A stretch of 64,000 nucleotides of DNA from Turnera subulata (lineage: Eukaryota; Streptophyta; Magnoliopsida; Malpighiales; Passifloraceae), in contig JAKUCV010006724.1 of assembly GCA_028386065.3 (NCBI GenBank), positions 35,090 to 99,089 of the forward strand, given 5' to 3'. Within the stretch, counting starts at the first letter, position 1, and the number at the start of each line of letters is the position of its first letter. The translations under genes and the position numbers were made by a program. This document shows, piece after piece, positions 23,760 through 36,739 of the stretch. Under the pieces are notes generated by a model. That model saw nothing but the letters and a program-made list of their open reading frames with translations, searched no databases and had not been told where the DNA came from.

Positions 23760-26700
23760 GTCATTGTGTATTGAATAGAATACGCTTAGGAAGAACTGCC
23801 TCATTAAAAATCTTACCAAGAAAAACCCAGTGGGATAAAAACTTGGTGAAGGAAAAAAGAGTGCAGTACGTATTCTACTCCCCCTCATTTTAGCCTCCCT
23901 TGATTTCTTGATATTGTTGTATGTCAATAATCTTTGTCAACTTCTGGTGACGTGTGCTTTGTCCGATTACTTTTGCGACTTTATCTTCATAATTTGTTGT
24001 TGGAGCACCTTCCTTGCCATCTTGATTTTATGGTCCCGATGATATAGTAATATCATGTGTAAAGTCGTAGCAGATGTCCGTCTGTGCTTTTGTGGATCAA
24101 TTAAAGAACCTGGATCTGCAAAGACCAACTATATTCTCTTCCGGTTTACAGGGTTAACATAATATCACATCGGTTATACCCCGAAGATAAGATCAAAGTT
24201 ATATCTTGCCAATAGGCTTAAGTCAATAGCTTCAGGCTTCATGTTACCGGCAATATAAATTGTACTTTGATAGGGTACTTCTGGACCAATTTAATTCCTT
24301 TATGAGTCTTCATCTCAAAACATAGCGCGGCATTTGGAAGCTTCTTCAGGAGTTCTGATAATATTTAAACATAAAATTCACATATAGATATGAACAAAAC
24401 AACATAAGCAATAATTAATTCATGCGTATACTCATATATACAATACATATCCAAATTGGTTCGAACCATGTAAGGATCAAATTATCTTAATTCTGTATAT
24501 TTCTGGGAATTAGTTGCTTCAAGCAACCTTCAGGGATTCTCATGCATATGTCATGACTTATGGATCCATAGAAATAGGCTGTAATAGCATCCACTAGATG
24601 CATTTCTAATTCTTTCATATTATGCCAGACTTATCAAAAGTAATTGTATCTACCACAGGGGAGTATATCTCCTCATAATTAATACCAGGTCATTCTTGGG
24701 TAGAACCTTGTGCTACAAATCGTATTTTGTGCGACAAACCGTGCTTTTCCCCTTTTTCGTACAAGCACCCATTTATACTTGACCGGTTTTATACCATTGT
24801 TATACGGACTATAGGTCCGAAAAATTCCTCGCTTTACAAGCGAGTCTAACACAGCCTTAATTATGTCTTTCTATATTTTGGCCAATCATTCTGCGCCTAC
24901 ATTCGGGTTAATGCATAAAAATATCCCTTAACTTTATTATCTTCACTACTATTGTCCCTAAAGAAAGTATTGGGTAATTTATATCCCTCAACTTGTGCCT
25001 AACCGAGTAGAGTTGTCCAATTACCTGTAGTAACAGGTTTCGGATGTGGGACCCACCTGTTGTTGAATAAAAAATTATTTTTGTAATGTACTTGTTTTCC
25101 ACGTCACATTGGCTTTAGTTTTTTTGAATTTTTTAAAAAAATGAAAAAAATATTGTAATTGGAAAAATTTTGTGGGTCCCACAAGCAATCATCTGATTTA
25201 AAAAAATAAATATATTTTTTTCCGAAATCCAAGCTAGATTCGTAATAAAAAAAATATTATAAAAGAATAAGGAAATCAAAAAAAAATCGCAATTAAAATT
25301 TATTAGGTCCCCACATCTTTAATCTGTAAAATTAAACTAGTAAAATTTAGAATTCGAAAAAGAAATCACAATTTAAAATTTATGAGGGCCCCACATCAAG
25401 AATTCACAATCCGTAAAATTCAAAATTTTCCAACATTTTTCCCAAATTATTTTTTAAAATTAATTTTTTATAAATTAGAATATTGGGGTGGGACCCACAT
25501 TTTTTTAAGTTACTAATCTGACATGGAATCCAAAAAGTGGAAAAAATAATTTTTTATTCAACAGCTAGAGGGTCCCACATCCGAAACCTGTTACTGCAGG
25601 TAATTGGACAACTCCACTCGGTTAGGCACAAGTTAAGGGATATAAATTACCCAATACTTTCTTTAGGGACAACAGTGATGAATATATAAAAGTTAAGGGA
25701 CATTTTTATGCATTAACCCCCTACATTCATCAATAGATGTAGGTTCATGATCCTCATTTTCTTCATAATATTTAGCGCTATATATATTCCGTCGACGGTT
25801 ATTTGACGTCGGTTCCATCATATTCCTGACACTGTAATTGAGATCTCATTATTTTCACTTATTTCAGGTACCTGAGTTACTTCTGGAATTTTATCACTTG
25901 TGTTAGAAACCTCTTCTGGAGGATTTTTAATATGAACCTCTGCTGGAGGCCTTATTTTCTTACTAGGGCCATCTTATCTCTTTGCTCCTTTTTATCAAGA
26001 ATTTTATTTTCTTTTTGGAACCGAGTATATTCTATGCTTCTTGCGTACTTTATATTCATTTGCATATTATACTTTGTTCTACTGGAACATTAATTTGAAC
26101 AGGAGTATTTGCAGCTGGTATATAATATTTAGTCACTTTATGTGTCTGGCAATTGCACATTAATTTTCCTGCAAATGAATCATCTTTTTGAACTTCAGGT
26201 TCACATTAATTTGTTTGAGGATCAACAATCATACACTGATAATGCATTTCAATAATATCTTAATCCAGCTGCTTTTTCCCTCCCCCTTATGTTGGGTAAA
26301 CTTTGTATCTAATTAATGACCAACATACCCAACATATTCAACATATATTCCCAATCTTCTTTAAAGGACCAATTTTACTATGCTGTGGTGGAGCAAAATA
26401 TACTTTACAACCAATGGTCCGAAGATGGGAGTTCTTAGGTTCATGACCATGAACCAATTAAATGGGGAGACATTATGATAACTTGTTGGCTTGATGCACA
26501 CAAGTGCTGCTGCATGTAAAATACTATTTTCTCAAACAGTAATATTTCATTAACAATGGTCCTGCAATCAATTGGAAATGTTCACCCAGATCTTTTTGGG
26601 TTTATTGCCAATGATATACATTTTCCATTGAAGAAATATACCAACAATATCTAGACATATAGTCTAATAACATAAGTAGGGATATGTACCCGTAAGTGGC

Positions 26701-26995
26701 TTAATCATTAAAATAAGTGCGCACAATGCCAACTTGCATCATACAATAGACCATCTAGTCGATGCATCGTAAAAATAACCTAGATGGTCAACACGGCGGA
26801 GTTATTAGTCCGCGTACATGTTCCTTATTATAAAATTTGCTGGTGATTCCAGGCCAATCTCATCTTAGGAAGGCCGTATAATTAATTTCGCAGCACACAA
26901 ACACGTGGAAATTCATTCTTCTGGTTTTTCAATGAATGACCAAATAAATTTCGTGCATCATTATTGATCCAGAATGGCCCAACCGGTCATGCCAA
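23760..26995 (-). pseudogene. Decayed copia pol (integrase, reverse transcriptase)
   Basis: Minus-strand reading gives scraps of copia pol in the expected order. WHDRLGHSGSIMM (GAG-pre-integrase) is at about 26994. The integrase core follows through about 26500, with LQLIAGPLLM as its end (about 26570-26541). SHLRTIGCKVYFAPPQHSKIGPL lies near 26420-26355, and a proline/glutamate-rich linker near 25950. A KTG-V-MGACTKK-like RT start sits near 24790. Frames shift repeatedly and stop codons are frequent. A Mutator-type MITE sits inside (24905-25719). Not functional. Confidence 0.8.
24905..25719. mobile_element. Mutator-type MITE with ~178-bp TIRs, inserted in copia pol
   Basis: Arms of about 178 bp: the left starts GGGTTAATGCATAAAAATAT, the right ends ATTTTTATGCATTAACCC, and the arms extend to about 25083 and from 25541. 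Perfect 9-bp target duplications CCTACATTC lie at 24896-24904 and 25720-25728. The second copia copy has the uninterrupted site GCGCCTACATTCGTCAAATG (37776-37795), so the element inserted after the copies diverged. No transposase is encoded. Confidence 0.92.
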
Positions 26996-27019
26996 CAATA
27001 AATCCATAAACCAACTTCA

Positions 27020-27310
27020 AGTTAGTGCCAGCTTCAGACTGCTATTTATATGCCAGCTTTAGGCTGGGTATGATAACTTAGGAAAATTATTTACCAGCTT
27101 CTAGCTGGTGCATAGCAGCTATAAATTACATATCTATCAGCCAACTTCTATTTGGTCTCAGCTTCGGGCTGTTCAAACTGTATATTTAAACACTTAAAAT
27201 TGCTAGCTTCAGGCTAGTGCATTCTAGCTTCTGGCTGGATATAGTAAGTTTCAATTACTCGAATATTGTATATTTAATAACTTGAAATTGCTAGCTTCTG
27301 GCTGCTATAC
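27020..27310 (-). repeat. Array of small hairpins in the copia element
   Basis: A run of short inverted repeats with the same loop core but different stems: CCAGC-TTTAG-GCTGG, ACCAGC-TTCTA-GCTGGT, CAGC-TTCGG-GCTG, CTAGC-TTCAG-GCTAG, CTAGC-TTCTG-GCTGG. The equivalent stretch in copy 2 is at about 39120-39270. Function unknown. Confidence 0.6.
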
Positions 27311-27616
27311 ATGTGTCAATTTTAGGCTTATTTTTGCCACTCATGTCGAAAAAGATCAGAATTATTGGACAATGATTAAAGTAGTGGCAAACCTTTCCAA
27401 AAGAAAAACCTCAAAGATTGAAAAGCTTTGGAGTTTACTGACAAATAATGCAAAGTTTTAACTACCGAAAAATCTTCTGGATCTTTTCGGAGACAGAAAA
27501 AGGGTCCACATTTGAAAAACTGACACCTAGCTGTCTAATCTCAGACTATAAGAAGGGGAGGCGGTTGAGACAAGAAGATGCAGAAAACTCAAAAAAAACT
27601 CAACAAGATAAGAAAA

Positions 27617-28300
27617 ATGCCTTCCCCAGCTACTGTTTTCTTTGTTGAGGGTGCCTCTCTAGGAAGAAGGAATAGGTTAGCTTATAGCATGGTGAATGAG
27701 CAGCAAGAGGAATTACCGAATGATCTAGCGAGAATTCCTCGTTTAGTGTTTGTTGATGAACTTTATTCATCTAGGTTCTTTGTAACTCCTATGGAAGAAA
27801 CATTCTTCCTAGAGGACCAAAGCAATCTAAGGGCTTCCTTTTGTGGCTCGGCTAACTCTATTATGTTTTTCATATCTGATAGACTGCAGAAATTTCAACT
27901 AGAGCCTTCATGTCAAATTTTAAATCAAAGCAGTTATTATCAGGTTTCCATGATGGCTCGGAGCGTCCCAAGGGTGACTGGGTTACCACCTACATGGCCT
28001 AAGGTACGACTTTTATTATGGAATTGTAGGGGTGTAGCAAGAAGGTCCCAAGATTTTGTGCGTACCTTAAGGGATCTGAAGAATCAGTACAAGCCCAACA
28101 TGGTACTGATTACTAAGACTTTGTGGCAAGTAGGAGAAAATCATGGAGTAATCCCACTCCGTTTTCCTGCAGCGAATCAGTTTGAGATACCTGGAGAAAA
28201 CAATATGGGTGGCATGTGGTTCTCCTGGAACGACAGCGTTAGAGTCAACATCAACAACGAGGCTCAGAGTTTTAGAGTCAATGTTGTACCCAACAGATAA
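27617..28300 (+). CDS. Antisense additional ORF of copia copy 1; C-terminal half LINE-endonuclease-like
   Basis: 227 codons, opposite in strand to the element's pol and lying where gag would be expected. The start is the ATG shared with copy 2 (MPSPATVFF). An upstream ATG at 27578 is not in frame in copy 2. Residues 1-120 match nothing I recognise. Residues from about 130 (VRLLLWNCRGVARRSQDF) to the end resemble the first part of LINE-type APE endonucleases: WNCRG, then KPNMVLIT-T, then GGMWFSWNDSV. The rest of that domain is absent. The Glu expected in the LITET motif is Lys here, so endonuclease activity is unlikely in this copy. A TATAAG box lies 70 bases upstream (27547), conserved in copy 2. 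The codon-difference pattern (about 42 synonymous, 18 replacement) shows past protein-level selection. Function unknown. Confidence 0.75.
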   Translation: MPSPATVFFVEGASLGRRNRLAYSMVNEQQEELPNDLARIPRLVFVDELYSSRFFVTPMEETFFLEDQSNLRASFCGSANSIMFFISDRLQKFQLEPSCQILNQSSYYQVSMMARSVPRVTGLPPTWPKVRLLLWNCRGVARRSQDFVRTLRDLKNQYKPNMVLITKTLWQVGENHGVIPLRFPAANQFEIPGENNMGGMWFSWNDSVRVNINNEAQSFRVNVVPNR

Positions 28301-28439
28301 ATAATTATTTCAACTTTTGTATGAGAACAATTCCTCTATGTGGATGTTCTCAAGTAATGGATCCATTTTGCAATAATATGCATGTTTTCTTTTAGCTTTG
28401 CCATTATAAACTCATTCACAGTCACATGCATAATTAATT

Positions 28440-29100
28440 ATACTGTCTTATTCGCTTCAGGGAATAGAGCAGAGTCAATTCAACGAGATCCATAATAATA
28501 TCTTTTATTACTGTAAGCGAGTGTTTCTGTACTCTTCAAGAGTATTTGATCTTTTAGAGCGTAAATATATGATTTTCTAGATCATAGTAAAGCGTGCGTT
28601 CTTCAGGAACATATTCAAACTTATGCTCTTCTGGAGCGTATAAATCTTTTCCTCACTTTGAGATTGTACATGTTATGTAAAATAGTTGACATCCACACAT
28701 ATAACTCTTCCCCTTGGATGTCAACTTGCATTGTCTCCAGGACAAATGCTTGAGCTATTATTTTACAAATAATTATAATAACAGTAAAGGAACATAATAA
28801 AATATAACAAATAATAATTAAACAGAACATAAAATAAAAGCAAACAATAAAAATAACTTGCGCCTTCAGGGTAAGCAAGAACAATATCCATCTTCTGGTG
28901 GTCATATAATGTCCATCTTCTGGTGGTCATATCTTTCTTTAATTTTTCCTTAAAGATCTGCGGGATCTTTTGGCAGTAAGACATCCAGTCTTTGCTGTAT
29001 TTTCTCTTTTATGGCGTCTTCCAGACGATATGCATTTAAATGCATTCAATGCCCATAACAAATTTCTTCCGGAAACTTTAAGGGCCTCCAATATTTGTAA
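28440..29100 (-). repeat. Copia leader segment with TTC-loop hairpins
   Basis: No gene. Contains small inverted repeats with a TTC-type loop: ACTC-TTCAA-GAGT (28535), GTTC-TTCAG-GAAC (28600), GCTC-TTCTG-GAGC (28625), CCATC-TTCT-GGTGG twice (28889 and 28914) and CGTC-TTCCA-GACG (29017). The matching segment of copy 2 is at 61720-62230. Confidence 0.55.
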
Positions 29101-29270
29101 CATGATTCCAAAAATTAAATAAATAAAAGACTATAAATAAAATAAATAAACATGGGCCTTTTATTAATTAGCCCAATTAAAATTAAATATACACAAATTA
29201 AATACAATAGGCCTTCTATGAGCCCATTTGTAATTTAAATAAAAACATAAAATATGCTTACTCAATAAAA

Positions 29271-29409
29271 AGGCGGCTTAGCCGGCCAACAAATAAAACA
29301 AGGCGGCTTAGCCGGCCAACAAATAAAACAAGACGGCTTTGTCGGCCAACAAAGAGATAAGGCGGCTTAGCCGGCCAACAAATAGATGGGGCGGCTTAGC
29401 CGGCCAATA
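29271..29409 (-). repeat. Five-copy tandem repeat (~29 bp) with internal hairpin
   Basis: Five units of the type GGCGGCTTAGCCGGCCAACA separated by AATAAAACAA-like AT spacers. Each unit can fold CGGC-TTA-GCCG. Unit 3 reads GACGGCTTTGTCGGCC, which keeps pairing through A-T and G-T changes. Single related units occur in copy 2 at 62544 and 62673. Confidence 0.85.
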
Positions 29410-29619
29410 TTGATACTAAGTAAAACATACTAATAGATAAAATATATGTCTACTCGATAAATCTTTCGGCTATATTAATTATCAGATATATATATATATA
29501 TATATCTTTCTCTCCTTTTTTTTTGTGTTTGTCGTCTTTTCTCTATTTTTCTCTCTCCCTTTTTTTTTTAAGTAACCGGGCTGTGAATAGTACCGGCCCA
29601 ATTTTTTTTTTTTTGAAAA

Positions 29620-30215
29620 TGGATTGGGCCGTACAGTGCCAGCCCAGGTGTAAGTCCAGGCCAAAACCCAGGCCTGGTAGTGCCCGGCCCAGACCAGCCC
29701 AGATCAAGAGGCCCGCGGGTCAAAACTCGACCCGAATTCATGACCCGACCAAAAATAGGTCACCTTCTTCATAACCGGGCCGCGAGTTGCAGAGGCAGCG
29801 CGACGCGGTCGACGAAGGTGAGCGGGGCGGCGCGAGGTCGAGCAGGTGTGACGGCGGTGCAGGCGGCAACCGGGATGAGGCGGTGAGGCCTGGTGGCGGT
29901 GGAGGAGAAGAGATGGATCCGATGACTCCCGTCGGGTTGGCGGCTGCGATTGGCACAAACGGCGAGAGGAGCTGCAGCGGAGGCCTCGGCAGCAGCGACA
30001 CAGGCAGGAGACGACGTGAGGGGTGAGGCGCGACAGCTGGCGGCTGTTGGTGGCGTGAGGAGGAAGTGCAGACCCGACGGGTCTTGTCGGGTCATCGGCC
30101 GTGGACGGCGCGTCCGGCGGCAGCGGCGGAAGGGGACGGTTGCTTCGAGTTCGCGCCGGCACGAGGAACTCGCCGGGGTGGCACGGCGACTCGGAGCTCC
30201 ACCTCGTGAACAGTA
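29620..30215 (-). other. GC-rich island in the copia leader
   Basis: GC-rich, CpG-rich block in an otherwise AT-rich element, adjoining the 5' LTR. Several overlapping open frames on both strands are Arg/Pro/Ser-rich with no recognisable domain, as expected from composition. I do not call a gene. It may be a captured host promoter or 5' UTR segment. Confidence 0.5.
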
Positions 30216-30302
30216 ACCCGAGGTGATAAACTGTTTTTCATTGTTTGTGGTTTTCTGCTTGGATTTTCATGCACTGGGTTGAGCTTTTTCGTGCTGATAA
30301 CG

Positions 30303-30491
30303 TATTATAAATAACTTGTATAATGGAAAGAATTTTCATGAATGAAGGGGAAGATAAAGAAGATGGGAAGAAGAAGAGATAAAGAGGAAAAAATGAGCTC
30401 GGTTTTTTTTTTTCATTTCACATATCATCTGTATTTACATAATATATAGGGGAAGGTAGGTAGTATAGTGACATCCATTTTTTTTATAACA
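30303..30491 (-). repeat. Copia copy 1, 5' LTR
   Basis: 189 bp, followed on the minus strand by primer-binding sequence CGTTATCAGCACG at 30302-30290 and bounded on the right by target duplication AACTC (30492-30496). Confidence 0.9.
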
Positions 30492-30512
30492 AACTCAATA
30501 TAGTAGAAGTGT

Positions 30513-30672
30513 CACATTCTTTTTTTTGGCCAGTAAAGCATTTCATTCATTAATTAAAAGCTGAGGACTTGTCCTCCATTACAATGCGATCAAAGCCATC
30601 AGGGAGAGACAGAACCCCTGAGGCAGATAGCCCGCTTAACCTAGCAGATTGCGCTACAAAATCTGCAGCTCT
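30513..30672 (-). pseudogene. 3' end of a LINE (RNase H-like C-terminus), 5'-truncated
   Basis: Minus-strand reading gives AADFVAQSARLSGL followed by LPDGFDRIVMEDKSSAF and stops. This is the type of C-terminal sequence seen at the end of plant L1-type ORF2 RNase H-like domains. A short A-rich tail follows (CCAAAAAAAAG, 30513-30523). Severe 5' truncation is normal for LINE insertions. Confidence 0.55.
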
Positions 30673-31030
30673 ATAAACCCGGCCCGGTCATTGACCCGTT
30701 TCTGTGGCCGGGTCGCGGGTTAAGAGGTTCAACCGCGGTCAACTAGGTCTGACCGGTATGAGAGTCAATAGTTAAAATATGTAATTTTTTAATAAAGATC
30801 TAATCAAAGGTCTGGTCATGGTCTGACCAAGATAAAATTTTGAAAATTTGCCTTTTGATCCGGAGAAAATTGGAAACGGGTCAATAAAAATCGGAAAAAA
30901 CCGGAGAACCCGTCATGACCCGGCCGGGTTTTTAGAGTATACAACCTAGAGGGATAAAAAACCCGAATTTGTCTCCGGGTCGCGGTTACTCCGATTCAAC
31001 CGGCCGGGCCGGTCCGGATTTGATAACAAT
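30665..31030. mobile_element. GC-rich short non-autonomous TE candidate (TIR-like)
   Basis: Starts near ATAAACCCGGCCCGGTCATT and ends near CCGGGCCGGTCCGGATTTG, whose reverse complement (AAATCCGGACCGGCCCGG) resembles the start. The interior repeats GGGTTGACCGG-like words. It resembles widespread plant elements with CCCGG-rich termini (class not certain). No clear target duplication was found. Confidence 0.45.
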
Positions 31031-34703
<3,673 letters not shown>

Positions 34704-34707
34704 AAGA

Positions 34708-35250
34708 GTAAGTCCCTTTTTCTTTCTTTTTGTTTCAAGTTACTGGTTAAAACAAGTTTTAATCAGCAATTGATGAATGTGGCATGTGGTCATGCATTGG
34801 GCATAAATCACTTACCATTACGCTGTGATCACACCCTTCAGCCTTGGGGAATATAATTCCTCCCTTTTTCTTTTTTCTTTCCCCATGTTACTAGTTCAAA
34901 CAATTTTGAATCAACAATTGATGAATGTGGAATTTTGTCATATAGAGGGCATAAATCACTTACCATTATGCTGTGATCCAGCCTAGGGGAATATAATTGC
35001 TCTCATGTGCATAGTGGCTAACAATAGAAAAGAGCTGCATTCTTTCTATGCTTGCATTGCGCATTCTGGGTATCAATGTTGCTAGTACTTCATTAGTATG
35101 AAACACCCCTATTTTTCACTATGACCTGTTTCCACTACGACCTGTTTTTGTGCTTGGTATTAGATCACGCTATTTGGGTTTGCTTAAGACCAGAACTTTC
35201 TTACTGTCACCTAAGGTTGTTTTTGAAATAATTTTTTCATTTGTGTGCAG
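34708..35250 (+). other. Intron in the THIC 3' UTR (first)
   Basis: Donor GTAAGT at 34708, five bases after the stop codon, and acceptor TTTGTGTGCAG ending at 35250. An intron directly after the stop codon is the known layout of plant THIC genes. It contains an imperfect tandem duplication (about 34738-34868 and 34884-34998). Confidence 0.75.
34738..34998 (+). repeat. Imperfect ~120-bp duplication in the THIC 3' UTR intron
   Basis: Two copies share AATTGATGAATGTGG, GGGCATAAATCACTTACCATTA and GGGGAATATAATT, separated by a T-rich stretch. Confidence 0.8.
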
Positions 35251-35389
35251 ATCATATGAAAGCAAGTAGTGTCTTGAAACCGATTGGCTGAGTGCCACCA
35301 GGTTCAAGAACAAAAGGATTGGCAGCCATGCATGAAAAGCATGTTGATAACAGCGGTTGCGGGTAGCGCTCTATGTTTGCATGATGTTG

Positions 35390-35684
35390 GTAAGTAGATG
35401 AGTTAGTGTTAGATAATCCTGAGGAAGACATTTGTGTTTGTTTTGGTTGTGTGTTGCTTTGTGGCCATAATAAAATGCAATCGCTACAATTTGCTTTAAA
35501 TTCTTTCTGTTATATATGCTATCATGTTGACGAAAGAAACGCACCAGGGGTGCCGGTGTCCTGCTTTTATCCTGGCAACTTTGCTGGATAATAAAGCAGG
35601 TCTTTGGCTGAGAAAGTCCCTTTGAACCTGAACAGGATAATACCTGCGTAGGGAGTGTGCATTTCTTTTCTTGTTCTTGCACAG
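35390..35684 (+). promoter_or_regulatory. Regulated alternative 3' UTR intron of THIC (candidate)
   Basis: Donor GTAAGT at 35390-35395. A candidate acceptor TTGTTCTTGCACAG, after a pyrimidine tract, ends at 35684 just past the aptamer. A poly(A) signal AATAAA lies inside (35469-35474). In plant THIC genes, ligand-free aptamer blocks splicing so the internal processing site is used and a stable short 3' UTR forms. TPP binding exposes the donor, the processing site is spliced out and expression falls. The layout here fits that model. The acceptor is my inference. Confidence 0.65.
35541..35660 (+). ncRNA. TPP (thi-box) riboswitch aptamer in the THIC 3' UTR
   Basis: Contains the conserved thi-box words in order: GCACCAGGGGTGC, then CTGAGAAAGTCCC, TTTGAACCTGAACAGG, ATAATACCTGCG and TAGGGAGTGTGC. 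P1 pairs GCAC with the terminal GTGC. The P3 arm is longer than in the compact aptamers: CCTGCTTTTATCC pairs with GGATAATAAAGCAGG around a short loop. The sensor is thiamine pyrophosphate and the target is the THIC transcript carrying it. Confidence 0.97.
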
Positions 35685-36509
35685 GGAGGCTGATTTGCAT
35701 GGCCGGGTTAGCTATTCCAGTGTGCAGATTCACCATCACGCTGGGGGCTGGTCACTTCAATAAAGGTGGTATAAATAAGGCTCTAATATTCTGTTGGTTG
35801 ACTAACTATCCATTAAGTAACGAAAAATTGCCAATGCTTATATTGTCAGTCCCCTGTTGGATTTTTAGCAGTCTACGATAAAACGATTCTTAGAGCCTTT
35901 TTCCGGAAAATGTGCATGTTAAAGAAAGTATTTTCTTTAAAATAAATAATCCATTTGGTTCTCGGTTACTTCTATTGATGTTAGTTTTCTCTTTGATTTA
36001 GCGGGTATGTTAAGTTTGATTGTGTGATTGTCAAGCCGTAGCCTGGACAGGAGTTGCTTTTCCATCTGATTTTTGCAACATGGGGCTATGTATGATATTT
36101 GTAAATTATTGGTTATGAAGAACTCAGTGAGCTATGGTTCGTGAGCTTGTCCATGAATGCATCTTCTCAACCCCTTCTAGTTTTAATGGGATCAATCATA
36201 ATTCTGTTTGAACCATCAGTTCTTGGATTAAGTTTAAAACATATATGGGGAATGGTTTTTTGGATATCCTGAGTGAGATTAAAAGGTCATCCTATTTGTC
36301 ACTTCCATGAAGTTCTCTGATGTTCATCTAATCATCTTGAAACCTTGAAGGTTGAATTTTTTACTTTTTGTTTTTTCATGAAAATTGTTAACCACCGTAT
36401 CCAATCGAGTTTTGTAGGTATTTCTTATCAATCTAAGAAGTGAGATTTCAATTCATCTAGAGTTGCATTGTGTTTCATCCCGTATCAAGTCCTTTAAAAA
36501 TATATGTTT
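35685..36509. other. THIC downstream flank, nothing further recognised
   Basis: The first ~100 bases may belong to longer THIC 3' UTR isoforms. The remainder is AT-rich with no ORF, RNA gene or repeat boundary that I can support, until the copia LTR at 36510. Confidence 0.4.
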
Positions 36510-36727
36510 TGTTATAACAGAATGTAATTTATGGAAGGATGTTGGAAGAAGAAGAAAAGGATGAAGGAAGAAGATAGGGAGAACTCGGGTTACAACCCGT
36601 TTTCATCATCATTTTTCTGATTTTCATTCTTATATATATAATACATATGGAGTGGATAAAGTTCAGTTTAGTCTCCCAAAATGACATTCACTACATTTTG
36701 ATCTCTCAAAATAATAAATTTATAATA
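36510..36727 (-). repeat. Copia copy 2, 3' LTR
   Basis: About 218 bp with the same terminal words as copy 1 (TGTTATAA at one end, TTTATAATA at the other) but a diverged interior, bounded inside by CTCCCCCTTG (polypurine tract on the minus strand). It has diverged much more from the copy 1 LTRs than the antisense ORF has. Confidence 0.75.
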
Positions 36728-36739
36728 CTCCCCCTTGAA

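Larger units (their letters stand above)
23550..30491 (-). mobile_element. Ty1/copia-type LTR retrotransposon, copy 1 (complete, pol decayed)
   Basis: Short LTRs at 23550-23746 (197 bp, 3' LTR) and 30303-30491 (189 bp, 5' LTR) are clearly homologous, with termini TGTTATAA...TTATAATA. Perfect 5-bp target duplications AACTC lie at 23545-23549 and 30492-30496. Minus-strand orientation is fixed by the primer-binding sequence CGTTATCAGCACG next to the 5' LTR (30290-30302) and the polypurine tract CCAAGGGGGAG next to the 3' LTR (23747-23757). Inside, in element order: about 2-kb leader with a GC-rich island and tandem repeats, an antisense ORF (27617-28300), decayed integrase and reverse transcriptase, and a nested MITE. 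No intact gag or pol remains. Confidence 0.9.

Noticed and set aside
29271..29409. Possible CRISPR-like repeat array
   Set aside because: Repeats are hairpin units with near-identical AT spacers inside a retrotransposon leader of a plant nucleus; tandem repeat.
23550..30491. Endogenous pararetrovirus
   Set aside because: LTRs with target duplications, copia domain order (integrase before RT) and a polypurine tract identify a Ty1/copia element; no movement or coat protein motif was seen.
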